From Bacteroidales bacterium (lineage in GTDB: Bacteria > Bacteroidota > Bacteroidia > Bacteroidales > Muribaculaceae), in the NCBI GenBank assembly GCA_019416425.1, contig DXXK01000088.1, positions 8,354 to 72,353 of the forward strand: a DNA stretch of 64,000 bases, given 5' to 3'. The notes under the pieces were generated by a model that saw nothing but the letters and a program-made list of their open reading frames with translations, was not told the origin of the DNA and ran no database searches. The position numbers and the translations under genes were made by a program. This document shows positions 35,626-44,218 of this stretch, in pieces. Positions within the stretch are counted from its first letter, which is position 1. Every line of letters begins with the position of its first letter.

Positions 35626-37914
35626 ATGTGCCATTTCAGTAAAATCCGATTTGTAATAGTCCTGCTGTTGGCGGGAATGTCGTTTGTAGCGTCCGCACGC
35701 GACCATCTTCTTTACACTCCTAAGCTCATAGAGCAGGCGCGTAAAAACATAAAGACCGATTCATGCTACCGTAAGGCGTGGGAGGCAATACGCGCCGATG
35801 CGCAGACAGGAGTTAAGCGGGCAGACCTGGGCCGTATGGAAAGCATGACCCTGGCATACCTTATGACTGACAGTGCACAGTACACCGACGGCATAATCCA
35901 GGCATTGAAGAAGCTGGATGGAGTCAAGACATGGGGCAGCGCCGAGATGCTGAGCCGGCGTCCGCAATGGCGTGCCGATCTTGGTCTGGCCCATAAGAGC
36001 TATCTGGCCGCTATCGGTTACGATGCCGTCCGCGACCGGCTCAGCGCCGCTGACCGCGCCGCAATTGTGAAGAATCTGAACCGCCTGTCGCTCGAGCCGT
36101 CTTTAGGCGACTGGATACTGGATCCTTCGCGTATCCACTCGCTCAATTCAATGGGTCATAACTGGTGGACATCGTGCGCCGGAATGGGCGGTATCATGGC
36201 CCTGGCCCTGCGCGATGACCTGCCTGAGGCCCGTAAAGGTGCGACTGCTGTCCGCGAGGCGTTGCCGCAATGGTTCGGCTTCGCGGGTGACAACATACAG
36301 AACAAGCTGAAGACCTTCGATGACAAGGTGGGTGGAATGTACGAGAGTTTCGGATATTCATGTTTCGGCATCGCCGAGGCATTGCAGTTCCTGACGGCAT
36401 GGCGCAACAGTGGCCTGCCTGATCCGGCGACTCCCCCGGAGCTGGAACAGGCCATGGAGAGACAGCTGCGGCTGTTACCGGGATTCTTCTGTCAGGCCAG
36501 CTATCCGCGCACCGGCTACATGTACAGCATTAACTTCGGTGACGGCCATAAGAACTCCGCAAGTCTGATTCCGATGATGCTTCTCTGGAACCTGGGGGTG
36601 AAGGATGACAATATCCTGTGGTATCTGTCGCAGCTGGAGGACTTCCAGCATCGTGACGTGAAGGGAATCAACACAGCTCTGGGTCTTTTGTATATGCCTT
36701 ACAAGAACAGCAGTAAGCCCGCAGATGTAAAACTTCCGAATCAATGCATCTGGGAGACTTTCGGATGGGCCACCATGCGCGACTCATGGGACAAGGATGC
36801 CTCGATGCTGGCTGTCAAGAGCGGCCATACGTGGAATCATGCCCATGCCGACGCCAATTCGTTTATACTTTATCATAACGGCGAGGACATAATCCGTGAC
36901 GGCGGTAACTGCAACTACGGCAAGACTCCCTACCGTGAATACTTCTTCCAGAGTCCGGCACACAATATCGTGACCTTCAACGGCGAGGCGCAGCCCAGGC
37001 TGCAGCAGTATCAGGGATCTATGGTCGATGGTCATCTCTCCGACATGTTGACGTTGGGTGATACCCGTTACATAATGGCTGACGCCACCGGACCGACGGG
37101 CAAGAATCTTGCCCGTAATCTGCGTCATTTCCTTTGGCTTGACAATATCCTTCTGGTGATCGATGACCTGGAGTCGTACGATAAGGGGACCTTTGAATGG
37201 CTGTGGCATCCCAATGGCAATGTCGAGAAGAAGGGCGGCGACCTGGTCGTCACCAACAATAAGGCAGAAGTAGTGATCCGTCCGTTGTATCCTCAGCCTC
37301 TTGTGCCGTCGGGTTTCGTCCATGACTATCCCGAGCATCTATACATGAAGGAATACGAGGTTCCTACCGAGGACTTGAAGGGAACGGACAAATATTATGG
37401 TTTCTGTCTGCCGGAGAAGGAGGACCGAGTCAAGGGCGTAACGGCCATCATTCTCAAGGATACCGTAGGACAGAAGGCTCCGAATATCGAACGCCGCGAG
37501 GGAAGCGGATGGATAGGACTTAGGGTCGAGCGTGGCGACAGCATTACGGACGTGTACATCAATCAGCTGGCGGACGGCAGGCTCATGCATCTGAACTCCT
37601 GGATTCAGCCGGACGGATGGGATACCGACGCATATATGTTCGCGATCTCCTATCCCGCGAATGCCAAGCCCACTCCGGAAAATTCATCCATATTCCTGTG
37701 CTATGGCAGTGCCCTGCGGCGTGGTTCGGAGTCCTGGTTCGCATCCCAGTCCAAACTGAACGTCATGAAGACCCAGGGTGCCAATCCCGAGATGCTGATC
37801 ACCGGACAGCCGCACGGCATCGCCTATTTCGGCATGAAGAAGCCGAAATCCGTTGCCCTCCCGATCAAGCACACCACCTCCTATGGCGATGGCCAGTTAA
37901 AAGTAATATTCTGA
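35626..37914 (+). CDS. Heparinase II/III-like polysaccharide lyase, exported
   Basis: 762 residues with a signal peptide (to about FVASA). An N-terminal alpha-helical barrel carries NSMGHNWWTSCAGMGG and SFGYSCFGIAEALQF; the central to C-terminal beta-sandwich carries the heparinase II/III block KSGHTWNHAHADANSFILYHNGEDIIRDGG and PAHNIVTFNGE. These fit the Hepar_II_III superfamily (PL12/15/17/21 type). Conserved His and Tyr candidates for catalysis are present, but the family within the group cannot be fixed by eye. Divergently transcribed with the alginate-lyase-fold gene, so both may act on the same acidic glycan. No SusCD genes are linked to this pair. Confidence 0.82.
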   Translation: MCHFSKIRFVIVLLLAGMSFVASARDHLLYTPKLIEQARKNIKTDSCYRKAWEAIRADAQTGVKRADLGRMESMTLAYLMTDSAQYTDGIIQALKKLDGVKTWGSAEMLSRRPQWRADLGLAHKSYLAAIGYDAVRDRLSAADRAAIVKNLNRLSLEPSLGDWILDPSRIHSLNSMGHNWWTSCAGMGGIMALALRDDLPEARKGATAVREALPQWFGFAGDNIQNKLKTFDDKVGGMYESFGYSCFGIAEALQFLTAWRNSGLPDPATPPELEQAMERQLRLLPGFFCQASYPRTGYMYSINFGDGHKNSASLIPMMLLWNLGVKDDNILWYLSQLEDFQHRDVKGINTALGLLYMPYKNSSKPADVKLPNQCIWETFGWATMRDSWDKDASMLAVKSGHTWNHAHADANSFILYHNGEDIIRDGGNCNYGKTPYREYFFQSPAHNIVTFNGEAQPRLQQYQGSMVDGHLSDMLTLGDTRYIMADATGPTGKNLARNLRHFLWLDNILLVIDDLESYDKGTFEWLWHPNGNVEKKGGDLVVTNNKAEVVIRPLYPQPLVPSGFVHDYPEHLYMKEYEVPTEDLKGTDKYYGFCLPEKEDRVKGVTAIILKDTVGQKAPNIERREGSGWIGLRVERGDSITDVYINQLADGRLMHLNSWIQPDGWDTDAYMFAISYPANAKPTPENSSIFLCYGSALRRGSESWFASQSKLNVMKTQGANPEMLITGQPHGIAYFGMKKPKSVALPIKHTTSYGDGQLKVIF

Positions 37915-38001
37915 TTTAGTTCAGGAATAGAACAGTAATCTTGCAAAGTTGTTTTCATAATACAGTGATTCGGAATAATGTCCGGCTCCCTGATGATAAT
38001 T

Positions 38002-38364
38002 ATGAAGCATGATATAGAAATAAAACGGGCATACGAGCCGGCATCGGCCGAAGACGGGTATAGGATTTATGTGGACAGACTGTGGCCCCGTGGCCTGTCA
38101 CACGAGACGTTCCATTATGATGAATGGGATAAGGAAATTGCACCTTCTACTGAACTGCGTGAATGGTTCCACACCGATCCCGATACGCGTTGGGAAGAGT
38201 TTGCCATCCGCTACCGTGCCGAACTGCAGTCCAATCCGGCGTTTGATGCCCTGCGGAAAACCGTCGCCGCACATCCCAAAGTAACCCTCCTCTATTCATC
38301 CCACGACCCCGTCCACAACAATGCTGTGGTCCTACGGTCCCTTCTCCAGTCTGAACTAAGCTGA
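38002..38364 (+). CDS. DUF488 family protein
   Basis: 120 residues from ATG at 38002 (upstream in-frame ATGs at 37978 and 37993 add only residues not seen in the family). Family motifs: IKRAYEPAS, GYRIYVDRLWPRGLS, DEWDKEIAPSTELREWF and the C-terminal LLYSSHDPVHNNAVVLRSLL, with the conserved R-x-W-P-R-G. The biochemical role is unknown. It stands alone between two unrelated genes. Confidence 0.87.
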   Translation: MKHDIEIKRAYEPASAEDGYRIYVDRLWPRGLSHETFHYDEWDKEIAPSTELREWFHTDPDTRWEEFAIRYRAELQSNPAFDALRKTVAAHPKVTLLYSSHDPVHNNAVVLRSLLQSELS

Positions 38365-38459
38365 AAATGCTCTGACTTGATGCGATTCCATTTTGATATT
38401 TCTCCGGTTTTTATTAATTTAGCGGTGGAATATTAATACTTGCGAATCCAAAAACAACA

Positions 38460-39737
38460 ATGAGGCATCTTTTGACTGTGATTATTGCCGTCGCTGTTTT
38501 GGCGGTGACTTTTCTGACGACGGCAAACAACCGAAGCAAAGACAAGGGCCTTGATTTCCGGGAATCTGCGGCATCAGCTGATAAGGGCAGTCACCGTTAT
38601 TACGGCGACACGTTGTATCAATATGACGGGAATACCGTGGTATACGACTACGACATGTTCCAAGATCAACTGAGTTCATGTGGATATGCCAGTGCGATTG
38701 TAACCTATGCCGGCACTCTCCCGGTTGATACATGCAAGGTATTCGGCAACGGCTGGTACAGCGGAGGTTCGCCGACATTGAGATTCGCTATCGGGGTCGA
38801 TACCGTCTGCTATGATATTCGCAACCTGCCGGACTCGGTGGATCCGGTACGTGATTTGTTGCCGGCAGGGATCCGTAAGCACAGTTTCATCCGAAGCTTT
38901 GCGCTCAATGATTCGGCATTGAGATGTGATTTCAGGTTACTGGCATATCTTCCGGAAAGCCATCCCGTATGGCTGAATCAGTTCATTGGCATGCTGATGC
39001 GTAACGGTGTCCTGACTTTGTATGACAAGAGCGAGGGCACAGCGAAGATGCTAAGCGATTATTATGCCATACTTGCGAAACCTGAGCCCTTGGACGGCAT
39101 TGATTACGCGAATACGAGTATGGAGGATATTGCCCGTCATTGTGCGTTGGAGCATGAACGGCTGTACCGGAATGACTGGGCAGACGAGGAAAACGACTGC
39201 TATGGCCCGAAGTATGACTATATAATAGAGATTGCACCTGCATGGCAAAGCCATGACAACCGCTACGTGACATACAGGTTCTATGAGTATTATTACACCA
39301 TGGGCGCCCATGGCTACATGCAGGAATATTACCTTACCTTCGACAACAGCACCGGTCGGCTCCTGGGATATGAGGATATAATCGGCGACAAGGATTTTCC
39401 GAAGGTAATCAAACTGTTGGAGGACCGGCTACTGGCATGGAAAGTGGCCAATGGCTACATCAGGCAATATTATTCCGCGGTGACGGGCTCTGACGAAGGC
39501 GACGCGGCAAATGACAATATCAGTTTCCTGCAGGAGAAATTCCAAAGAAGCTATTATCCCCGTCCGGCGGTGACCAGGCAGGGAGTGGTCTTCTCGTATC
39601 AGCCCTACGAGAAGGGAAGCTTTGCCGACGGCGTCATCCATCTCCCCATCCCGTTCAGCAGCTACCGTCCCCGCATCGCCTCCATTTGCCCCGTCTCCTC
39701 TACGCCTCTCCAGAATCCCGCAAAGACAGGATTCTGA
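38460..39737 (+). CDS. DUF3298 (RsiV-like) exported or membrane-anchored protein
   Basis: 425 residues. One N-terminal hydrophobic segment (LLTVIIAVAVLAVTFLT) serves as a signal or anchor. The C-terminal 200 residues match the DUF4163/DUF3298 arrangement of RsiV-like and lysozyme-binding proteins: ALEHERLYRNDWADEEN, TYRFYEYYYTMGAHGYM (normally GGAH), YLTFDNSTGRLLGYEDI and the closing VFSYQPYEKGSFADGVIHLPIPFSSY. Function is unknown; in RsiV this fold binds lysozyme, so a cell-envelope stress role is possible. It is an isolated gene. Confidence 0.82.
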   Translation: MRHLLTVIIAVAVLAVTFLTTANNRSKDKGLDFRESAASADKGSHRYYGDTLYQYDGNTVVYDYDMFQDQLSSCGYASAIVTYAGTLPVDTCKVFGNGWYSGGSPTLRFAIGVDTVCYDIRNLPDSVDPVRDLLPAGIRKHSFIRSFALNDSALRCDFRLLAYLPESHPVWLNQFIGMLMRNGVLTLYDKSEGTAKMLSDYYAILAKPEPLDGIDYANTSMEDIARHCALEHERLYRNDWADEENDCYGPKYDYIIEIAPAWQSHDNRYVTYRFYEYYYTMGAHGYMQEYYLTFDNSTGRLLGYEDIIGDKDFPKVIKLLEDRLLAWKVANGYIRQYYSAVTGSDEGDAANDNISFLQEKFQRSYYPRPAVTRQGVVFSYQPYEKGSFADGVIHLPIPFSSYRPRIASICPVSSTPLQNPAKTGF

Positions 39738-39759
39738 TAGTAGGCATGTCTGGCTACTG

Positions 39760-40950
39760 TCAGTACAGCATCCCGAACATCCACAAGGGAATCTTGTTGC
39801 CGAACCCTATCTCCAGGTCATCGGCTGCGACATAACTGTCCGGAAGATCCTTGATCTGGTTGAACCCCTTCTTCCGGCCACCTATTTCAAAGACATACTT
39901 GCGGTTGATTCTGAAATCACCTGCCTTGTCCAGCGCAAGCGATGCCACATGACGTAATTGATTGTTGAAAAAGGTCTCTCGGACAGTGCCCTTGTCTCCG
40001 AATCCGGTAAGGGAATGTACAAGATTGGTGTTGTCCAGCAGTATCTTGTCCGGTTTGGAAAGGGTCCTGATGTTTTGCGGCTCATAACTGATCATCGAGA
40101 TTAAGCCTGCCCGCTGCAGGGCATCGAGCATCTTGAGTCCCTGCTCACGGTTTGTCTCCAGCTCGCGGTAGAGTTCAGTCATGTTAGGCTGGTATGGAAC
40201 CCGCTCTGCCAATATCATCAGAAGCCGTTTGATTTTTAATAACGTGGATTGACTCATGTCTTCCACGGCAGGGATGTCGCTTTCGATTACTTGTAGGCAA
40301 ACATCCTGCAGGCGCTGGTCGAATGTCGCTTTTGCCTCACGGTAGAAAGGATAGTAGCCGTGTCGCAGATATTGTTCAAACAATGGAAGTATCTTTATGT
40401 GCGATGTGATGTCGGCTGCTTGTGCCGCATGATTGGTTAGCAGTTCTTCCAGTGATATCGCCGGCTTATCCAGAATATTTTCAAGCTGTAGATACTCGCG
40501 GAACGACAGTCCCGGCAATGTGTAGCATGCCTGCCTGCGAGACAGATCCCCGAGATTTTTGTCTATCTTCAGCATTGACGATCCTGTGTACACGATGGAT
40601 AAATCAGGATAGTCGTCGTATATGTTTTTTATTGCCGTCTGCCAGTCCTTATATTTATGAACTTCATCAAGAAAGATATGGGTGCCTCCGTGGGTGTAAT
40701 GATATTCCACAAGGTCACGCAACGAGTTGGCGGCAAACCATAGGTTGTCGAGTGACACATACAGGGCCTTTTCAGGCTGCGGGAACGCCTCCTTGATATG
40801 CTGCAGAATCAATGTGGTTTTTCCTACTCCCCGTTGTCCCTTGATGCAGATCAGACGTTCATCCCAATCAATAGTGTCGTAGATGAAGCGTTTGAATTTT
40901 AGGTTTACGAGTCGTAATTTCCTGTTATATGTTGTGAATAAAGTTTCCAT
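39760..40950 (-). CDS. AAA family ATPase with DUF4143 domain
   Basis: 396 residues. Walker A is GQRGVGKTT (residues 38-46), Walker B is THIFLDEVHKYKDW, and sensor-like SIVYTGSS follows. The C-terminal half is the DUF4143 domain with LLDNTNLVHSLTGF and RKYVFEIGGRKKGFNQIKDL. These single-gene ATPases are very common in Bacteroidales; the role is unknown. Its promoter is visible (TATCTTTG at 40978-40971, TTG at 41001-40999, spacer 20), and six short direct repeats lie immediately upstream. Confidence 0.9.
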   Translation of the reverse strand: METLFTTYNRKLRLVNLKFKRFIYDTIDWDERLICIKGQRGVGKTTLILQHIKEAFPQPEKALYVSLDNLWFAANSLRDLVEYHYTHGGTHIFLDEVHKYKDWQTAIKNIYDDYPDLSIVYTGSSMLKIDKNLGDLSRRQACYTLPGLSFREYLQLENILDKPAISLEELLTNHAAQAADITSHIKILPLFEQYLRHGYYPFYREAKATFDQRLQDVCLQVIESDIPAVEDMSQSTLLKIKRLLMILAERVPYQPNMTELYRELETNREQGLKMLDALQRAGLISMISYEPQNIRTLSKPDKILLDNTNLVHSLTGFGDKGTVRETFFNNQLRHVASLALDKAGDFRINRKYVFEIGGRKKGFNQIKDLPDSYVAADDLEIGFGNKIPLWMFGMLY

Positions 40951-40970
40951 AGTGTATTAATATTTTGTTG

Positions 40971-41001
40971 CAAAGATAGTTAATTATTTCGTTGCAACCA
41001 A
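40971..41001 (-). promoter_or_regulatory. Bacteroidetes-type promoter of the DUF4143 ATPase gene
   Basis: Minus strand: TTG (41001-40999), 20-base spacer, TATCTTTG (40978-40971), 21 bases before the ATG. The tandem repeat begins 18 bases upstream of the TTG. Confidence 0.65.
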
Positions 41002-41018
41002 GGAAATTTTCGAAAAAA

Positions 41019-41200
41019 GACTATGGAAGATTGAAATTTTGTCTAAAATTAGACTATGGAAGATTGAATATATACCTAAAATTAGACTATAGAAGATTGA
41101 AAATTCATCAAAAAAAGACTTTCTAAGATTGAATTTCGGCTCAAATTTAGACTACGGAAGATTGAAAATCTATCAAAAAAATAGACTTTCCAAGATTTAA
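41019..41200. repeat. Six-unit degenerate tandem repeat upstream of the ATPase promoter
   Basis: Units beginning AGACTATGGAAGATTGA start at 41019, 41051, 41084, 41116, 41149 and 41183 (period 32-34 bases). The core AGACTnTnnAAGATTgA is kept in all six, with more variable AT-rich spacers containing TCTAAAATT. The stretch 40951-41291 has no gene. The position directly upstream of the promoter suggests binding sites. Confidence 0.75.
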
Positions 41201-41291
41201 TTTGGCACATTCCACCAGCCATGGCGTTGAGATGGAACGGATACTGTCAGGAATGTTCTTGAAGTTATGGGCCTTTAATAAGCTTTAGGCG

Positions 41292-41741
41292 TCAGTCTTC
41301 CTCGAAGGTCTTGCAGTTGATGTAGTGGCCGGTGATTTCCTCCAGGAAATCGATGCGCATCACCATCAGGAGCTCGCGGGTGAATTCATGCAGCAAGCCC
41401 TTGTAATGGGTCACATCCTCATGGTTGGAGTGCGTGATGCGCTCCCATAGGGTAATGGTGGTGGCATCCTTGTACGCCACCTCTATTCCCTCACGGTCAT
41501 CCTCGGTCAGCAATCTGCGGAGCTTCTGCTCCTCTAATACCAACGGCTCGTCGGAATACTGCTTCCATAGATTCTCGAGGAATACACGGAACTCCGCCTC
41601 TATCTTAAGAGGCAGGTCCATAGTGTATTCCCCGATGGTTTCGGGCCGTTCGACAGAAGCTTCACGGATAAGGTTGCCGAAATATTTCTTCAGCAACTCA
41701 TTCTCTTTATCTCTACAGATCAGCTCTATATCGCTTGCCAT
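41292..41741 (-). CDS. Conserved-looking small protein of unknown function
   Basis: 149 residues, no signal peptide or membrane segment, mostly helical with many charged residues (ICRDKENELLKKYFGN, RIDFLEEITGHYI). No family recognised. It is the last gene of a minus-strand run in which stops and starts are 5-10 bases apart (41.3-43.5 kb), so it is cotranscribed with the zinc-ribbon protein and the M48 peptidase and probably works with them. Confidence 0.7.
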   Translation of the reverse strand: MASDIELICRDKENELLKKYFGNLIREASVERPETIGEYTMDLPLKIEAEFRVFLENLWKQYSDEPLVLEEQKLRRLLTEDDREGIEVAYKDATTITLWERITHSNHEDVTHYKGLLHEFTRELLMVMRIDFLEEITGHYINCKTFEED

Positions 41742-41747
41742 ATCCTG

Positions 41748-42308
41748 TCAGTTTACCGGGTTGCCGCAGTTGGAGCAGAAGCGGGCGCCGTCGGGCAGGG
41801 GAGCGCCGCAGTTGGTGCAGAAGCGCATGCCGCCTGAAGTGGCCGCATTGTTCATCGGATTGCCGGCGCCGGGCATGGGCGGCGGAACGGAACCGTAGGC
41901 ATAGGCGCTGCCGCCGTTCTCGTTTATGACGGACTGTGCCGCCGCCAGAGCCTTGTCGTCAAGGCTCGACTGCTGTACCAGTCCCCAGATCTGCGTGATC
42001 ACCACAGGCCATGCAAAGAACAGCATGATGATGGTGGGGATGGCCTGCTGGCCGAAGATTCCCACTCCCGCCTCGAAGTCGATGGCGTTGTTCTGCGGAA
42101 CCAGAGTGATCTTCAGCGCGGTCTTCATGCCCAATACGGCCTTGAAGAATCCACCCTTTGTTACGGAGATGTCGACACCTCCGCTCACCAGGTTCTCACG
42201 TTTGATTTCGTAGCCGTCGGCGGCGAATGTCTGACAGATGCGGTCCGCCATGGCCGGAATCAGGGCCGGGCTGGCGTTGAGTATGGCTTTCTTGTTGAAT
42301 GCTCCCAT
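41748..42308 (-). CDS. Membrane protein with C-terminal zinc ribbon
   Basis: 186 residues from ATG at 42308; the open frame extends upstream into the neighbouring genes but only from here is the sequence protein-like. Residues 1-75 are a globular domain (MGAFNKKAILNASPALIPAM). A hydrophobic segment of about 20 residues (IPTIIMLFFAWPVVITQIWG) follows at about 100-120. A single zinc ribbon closes the protein: FCTNCG and FCSNCG, two CxxC pairs. The same type of zinc ribbon ends the M48 peptidase two genes upstream, suggesting a shared partner or metal-linked regulation. Confidence 0.78.
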   Translation of the reverse strand: MGAFNKKAILNASPALIPAMADRICQTFAADGYEIKRENLVSGGVDISVTKGGFFKAVLGMKTALKITLVPQNNAIDFEAGVGIFGQQAIPTIIMLFFAWPVVITQIWGLVQQSSLDDKALAAAQSVINENGGSAYAYGSVPPPMPGAGNPMNNAATSGGMRFCTNCGAPLPDGARFCSNCGNPVN

Positions 42309-42316
42309 GATGGTTG

Positions 42317-42580
42317 TTATTTGCGGAGGTCCTGAAGTTGATAGTTGTGGTATGCGGCGAACAGCACGCTCATCTCGGAGATGGCATCGAGGATGGCGTT
42401 CTGCTGCTCCTCGTCGCAGATCTCCTGAAGCTTGCGCAGCGACGCGAGCGTGGCGTCGGCCTGGTCCTTCAGCTCCTGGTCGGTTACGATGCCATCCTCC
42501 ATGATGGCCTTGTATGAGGGATGACTGGTCACAATATCCGAGATATTGAGCATCCCGTTCTCGTCGAAAAGTTTCTTCAT
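42317..42580 (-). CDS. Small helical protein of unknown function
   Basis: 87 residues, acidic, predicted all-helical (SYKAIMEDGIVTDQELKDQA, DAISEMSVLFAAYHNY). The phrase GIVTDQELKDQ resembles the short helical segment found in tellurite-resistance TerB-like or TPR-poor adaptor proteins, but this is too weak to name. It lies 6 bases after the M48 peptidase gene and 8 bases before the zinc-ribbon gene, so it belongs to that operon. Confidence 0.68.
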   Translation of the reverse strand: MKKLFDENGMLNISDIVTSHPSYKAIMEDGIVTDQELKDQADATLASLRKLQEICDEEQQNAILDAISEMSVLFAAYHNYQLQDLRK

Positions 42581-42586
42581 TTTTTG

Positions 42587-43462
42587 TTAATTTAGTTTTG
42601 TTCCGCAATGGCGGCAGAACTGCCACGATGGATCCACCGGCTGATGGCAGTTGGGACAGCCACCCTCGGCCTTAGCCTCGAATCCATCCTTGATGTTATG
42701 ATACTGCTGGGAATCGCCCCATTTCAGGATCTCGCGTACGCGGACGGCCGAGAACGGATGGCTCTGTCCCATGATGGCATAGGTCTGCAGGGCCTTGTTC
42801 CAGGTGCCGTCGTTGCGTATGGACTCGTAGATGTCGGCCTGCTTGGCCCATTCCTCGATGTTGACGTCGTCGGTTATCGATTTGGGACCACCCGAGAGCC
42901 GTACCATCACTCTCGACACCGTTTCGGGATCGGTGATGATGGCACCGGCGCGGTCGCACGACAGCTCGCTCTTGCGCTGCCAGTACAGCAGGGCGTATTT
43001 GATAGGCACGGTCAGCATGCCCAGAACGCCTAAGATATCGGCGCCGCTGATCAGCAGGCTCGCCAGATTGTGGTACAATACATGGCGGCACAGGATGTGG
43101 CCGCACTCATGACCAATCACGGCATCGAGCTCGTCGCCCTTGAGCATCTCCACCAGACCGGAGGTCATGGTGATGAATATCTTGGTATCGCCGAAGGTGT
43201 ATGCATTGGGCATCGGGTTCATTTCCAGATAGAATTCCGGCTCCGGTATGCCGAGCTTCTCGCATATCGGCGGCAGATGCTGGTACAGCTGCGGCAGCTG
43301 GGTCTCGGAAAGCCGGATGTTGGAGGCCATGTTCGTGCCATAGTATAGCTTCTCGTAACCCAACGCGTAGAACTTCTTGACCAGTGCGGGGAAGCCTGGA
43401 ATGTTCTCCAGCTGACGCAATGCGGCCGCGTCTTCGGGATGTATAAATTCTGAAGGATTCAT
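42587..43462 (-). CDS. M48 family zinc metallopeptidase with zinc-ribbon tail
   Basis: 291 residues. Zinc-binding HExxH is HECGH at 118-122 with a likely third ligand in KSELSCDRAGAI; NAYTFGD and TSGLVEMLKGDELDAVIGHE are M48 blocks. No signal peptide is seen, but hydrophobic stretches near 130-155 may contact the membrane. The C terminus (CPNCHQPVDPSWQFCRHCG) is a zinc ribbon, which is not standard for HtpX/BepA-type enzymes. A well-spaced promoter lies upstream and this is the first gene of a four-gene run. Confidence 0.87.
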   Translation of the reverse strand: MNPSEFIHPEDAAALRQLENIPGFPALVKKFYALGYEKLYYGTNMASNIRLSETQLPQLYQHLPPICEKLGIPEPEFYLEMNPMPNAYTFGDTKIFITMTSGLVEMLKGDELDAVIGHECGHILCRHVLYHNLASLLISGADILGVLGMLTVPIKYALLYWQRKSELSCDRAGAIITDPETVSRVMVRLSGGPKSITDDVNIEEWAKQADIYESIRNDGTWNKALQTYAIMGQSHPFSAVRVREILKWGDSQQYHNIKDGFEAKAEGGCPNCHQPVDPSWQFCRHCGTKLN

Positions 43463-43516
43463 TTCAAAATGTTAGTGGTGGTCCAGCCAGTCTCACTTGC
43501 CTGACTGCTTCGACCA

Positions 43517-43547
43517 CAAAGGTAAGTTAATTTTTTGAAATATCAAA
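43517..43547 (-). promoter_or_regulatory. Bacteroidetes-type promoter of the M48 peptidase operon
   Basis: Minus strand: TTTG (43547-43544), 19-base spacer, TACCTTTG (43524-43517). Between it and the start codon lies a hairpin (GTGGTC/GACCAC at 43478-43483 and 43512-43517, CAGTC/GACTG inside) that would form in the leader RNA. Confidence 0.6.
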
Positions 43548-43566
43548 GTGCAAAGTTGAATAAACC

Positions 43567-44211
43567 TTAATTTTTCATTATGGCGAAGCTGGTGTCGGTA
43601 GTGGCATGGTTCACGACCTCAATCAGCAGGGTTGTGGACTGGTTTTCGGGCAGCTTGATTTGCGCTTTGCGTACCGGGGCGCCCTGCTTGTTCCTGACAG
43701 TCTCGGCATACAGAACCTTGCCCTTCTCGTTCCGGATGGTCATGGTCAGCAGACCTCCCGGTTCGGCCACCACGGCAAACTCTGCTGTTCCCTTGTTGAC
43801 GGTCTTCCAGGTGGCCGATTGACCGGCCTTCAACGCCTTGGTGGTCATGCGGATGCGGCCTTCCACTCCGGTCGAGCCCCGATGGGAACGTTTCTTTGCG
43901 TATCTGCTTGAAAATGCCAGTACCTTGCGATTGACAATCAGGCTGTCAAGGAATTCCTCGTCGAAGATCAGGTGTCCCTTCACATCCAGGTCCTTGCCTT
44001 TCTTGAGAGACAGGTCTCCGAAGTTGACTATGTCCGCGGCCTTCAGTACCTTGTTGGCGGCCTTGAGCGGGGCTGTGGAGGAATGCTCCAGAGCCTGCGA
44101 CACTCCCTGGCAGGCGGCGATGGCGCTTTCCATGGATCTGGACAGTGTCTGTGCGTTGGCGCTCAGGCCAACAGCCATCAATGCTATCGCTATGATTGAT
44201 TTCAGCTTCAT
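43567..44211 (-). CDS. Secreted protein of unknown function
   Basis: 214 residues from ATG at 44211. The signal peptide is clear (IIAIALMAVGLSANAQT). The mature part begins with a helical region (SRSMESAIAACQGVSQALEH), then a beta-rich half (DLDVKGHLIFDEEFLDSLIV, GTAEFAVVAEPGGLLTMTIRN). No family recognised. It lies 7 bases after the TIR-FGE gene, in the same run of TIR, PrsW and macro genes, and is probably the exported partner of the FGE-domain protein. Confidence 0.7.
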   Translation of the reverse strand: MKLKSIIAIALMAVGLSANAQTLSRSMESAIAACQGVSQALEHSSTAPLKAANKVLKAADIVNFGDLSLKKGKDLDVKGHLIFDEEFLDSLIVNRKVLAFSSRYAKKRSHRGSTGVEGRIRMTTKALKAGQSATWKTVNKGTAEFAVVAEPGGLLTMTIRNEKGKVLYAETVRNKQGAPVRKAQIKLPENQSTTLLIEVVNHATTDTSFAIMKN

Positions 44212-44218
44212 GTTGTGG

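Noticed and set aside
41019..41200. CRISPR array
   Set aside because: Units are 32-34 bases in total, repeats are degenerate, spacers are short AT-rich variants of one sequence and no cas genes are present.
43478..43517. tRNA gene in the leader of the M48 operon
   Set aside because: It is only a hairpin without cloverleaf arms or a CCA-type acceptor.
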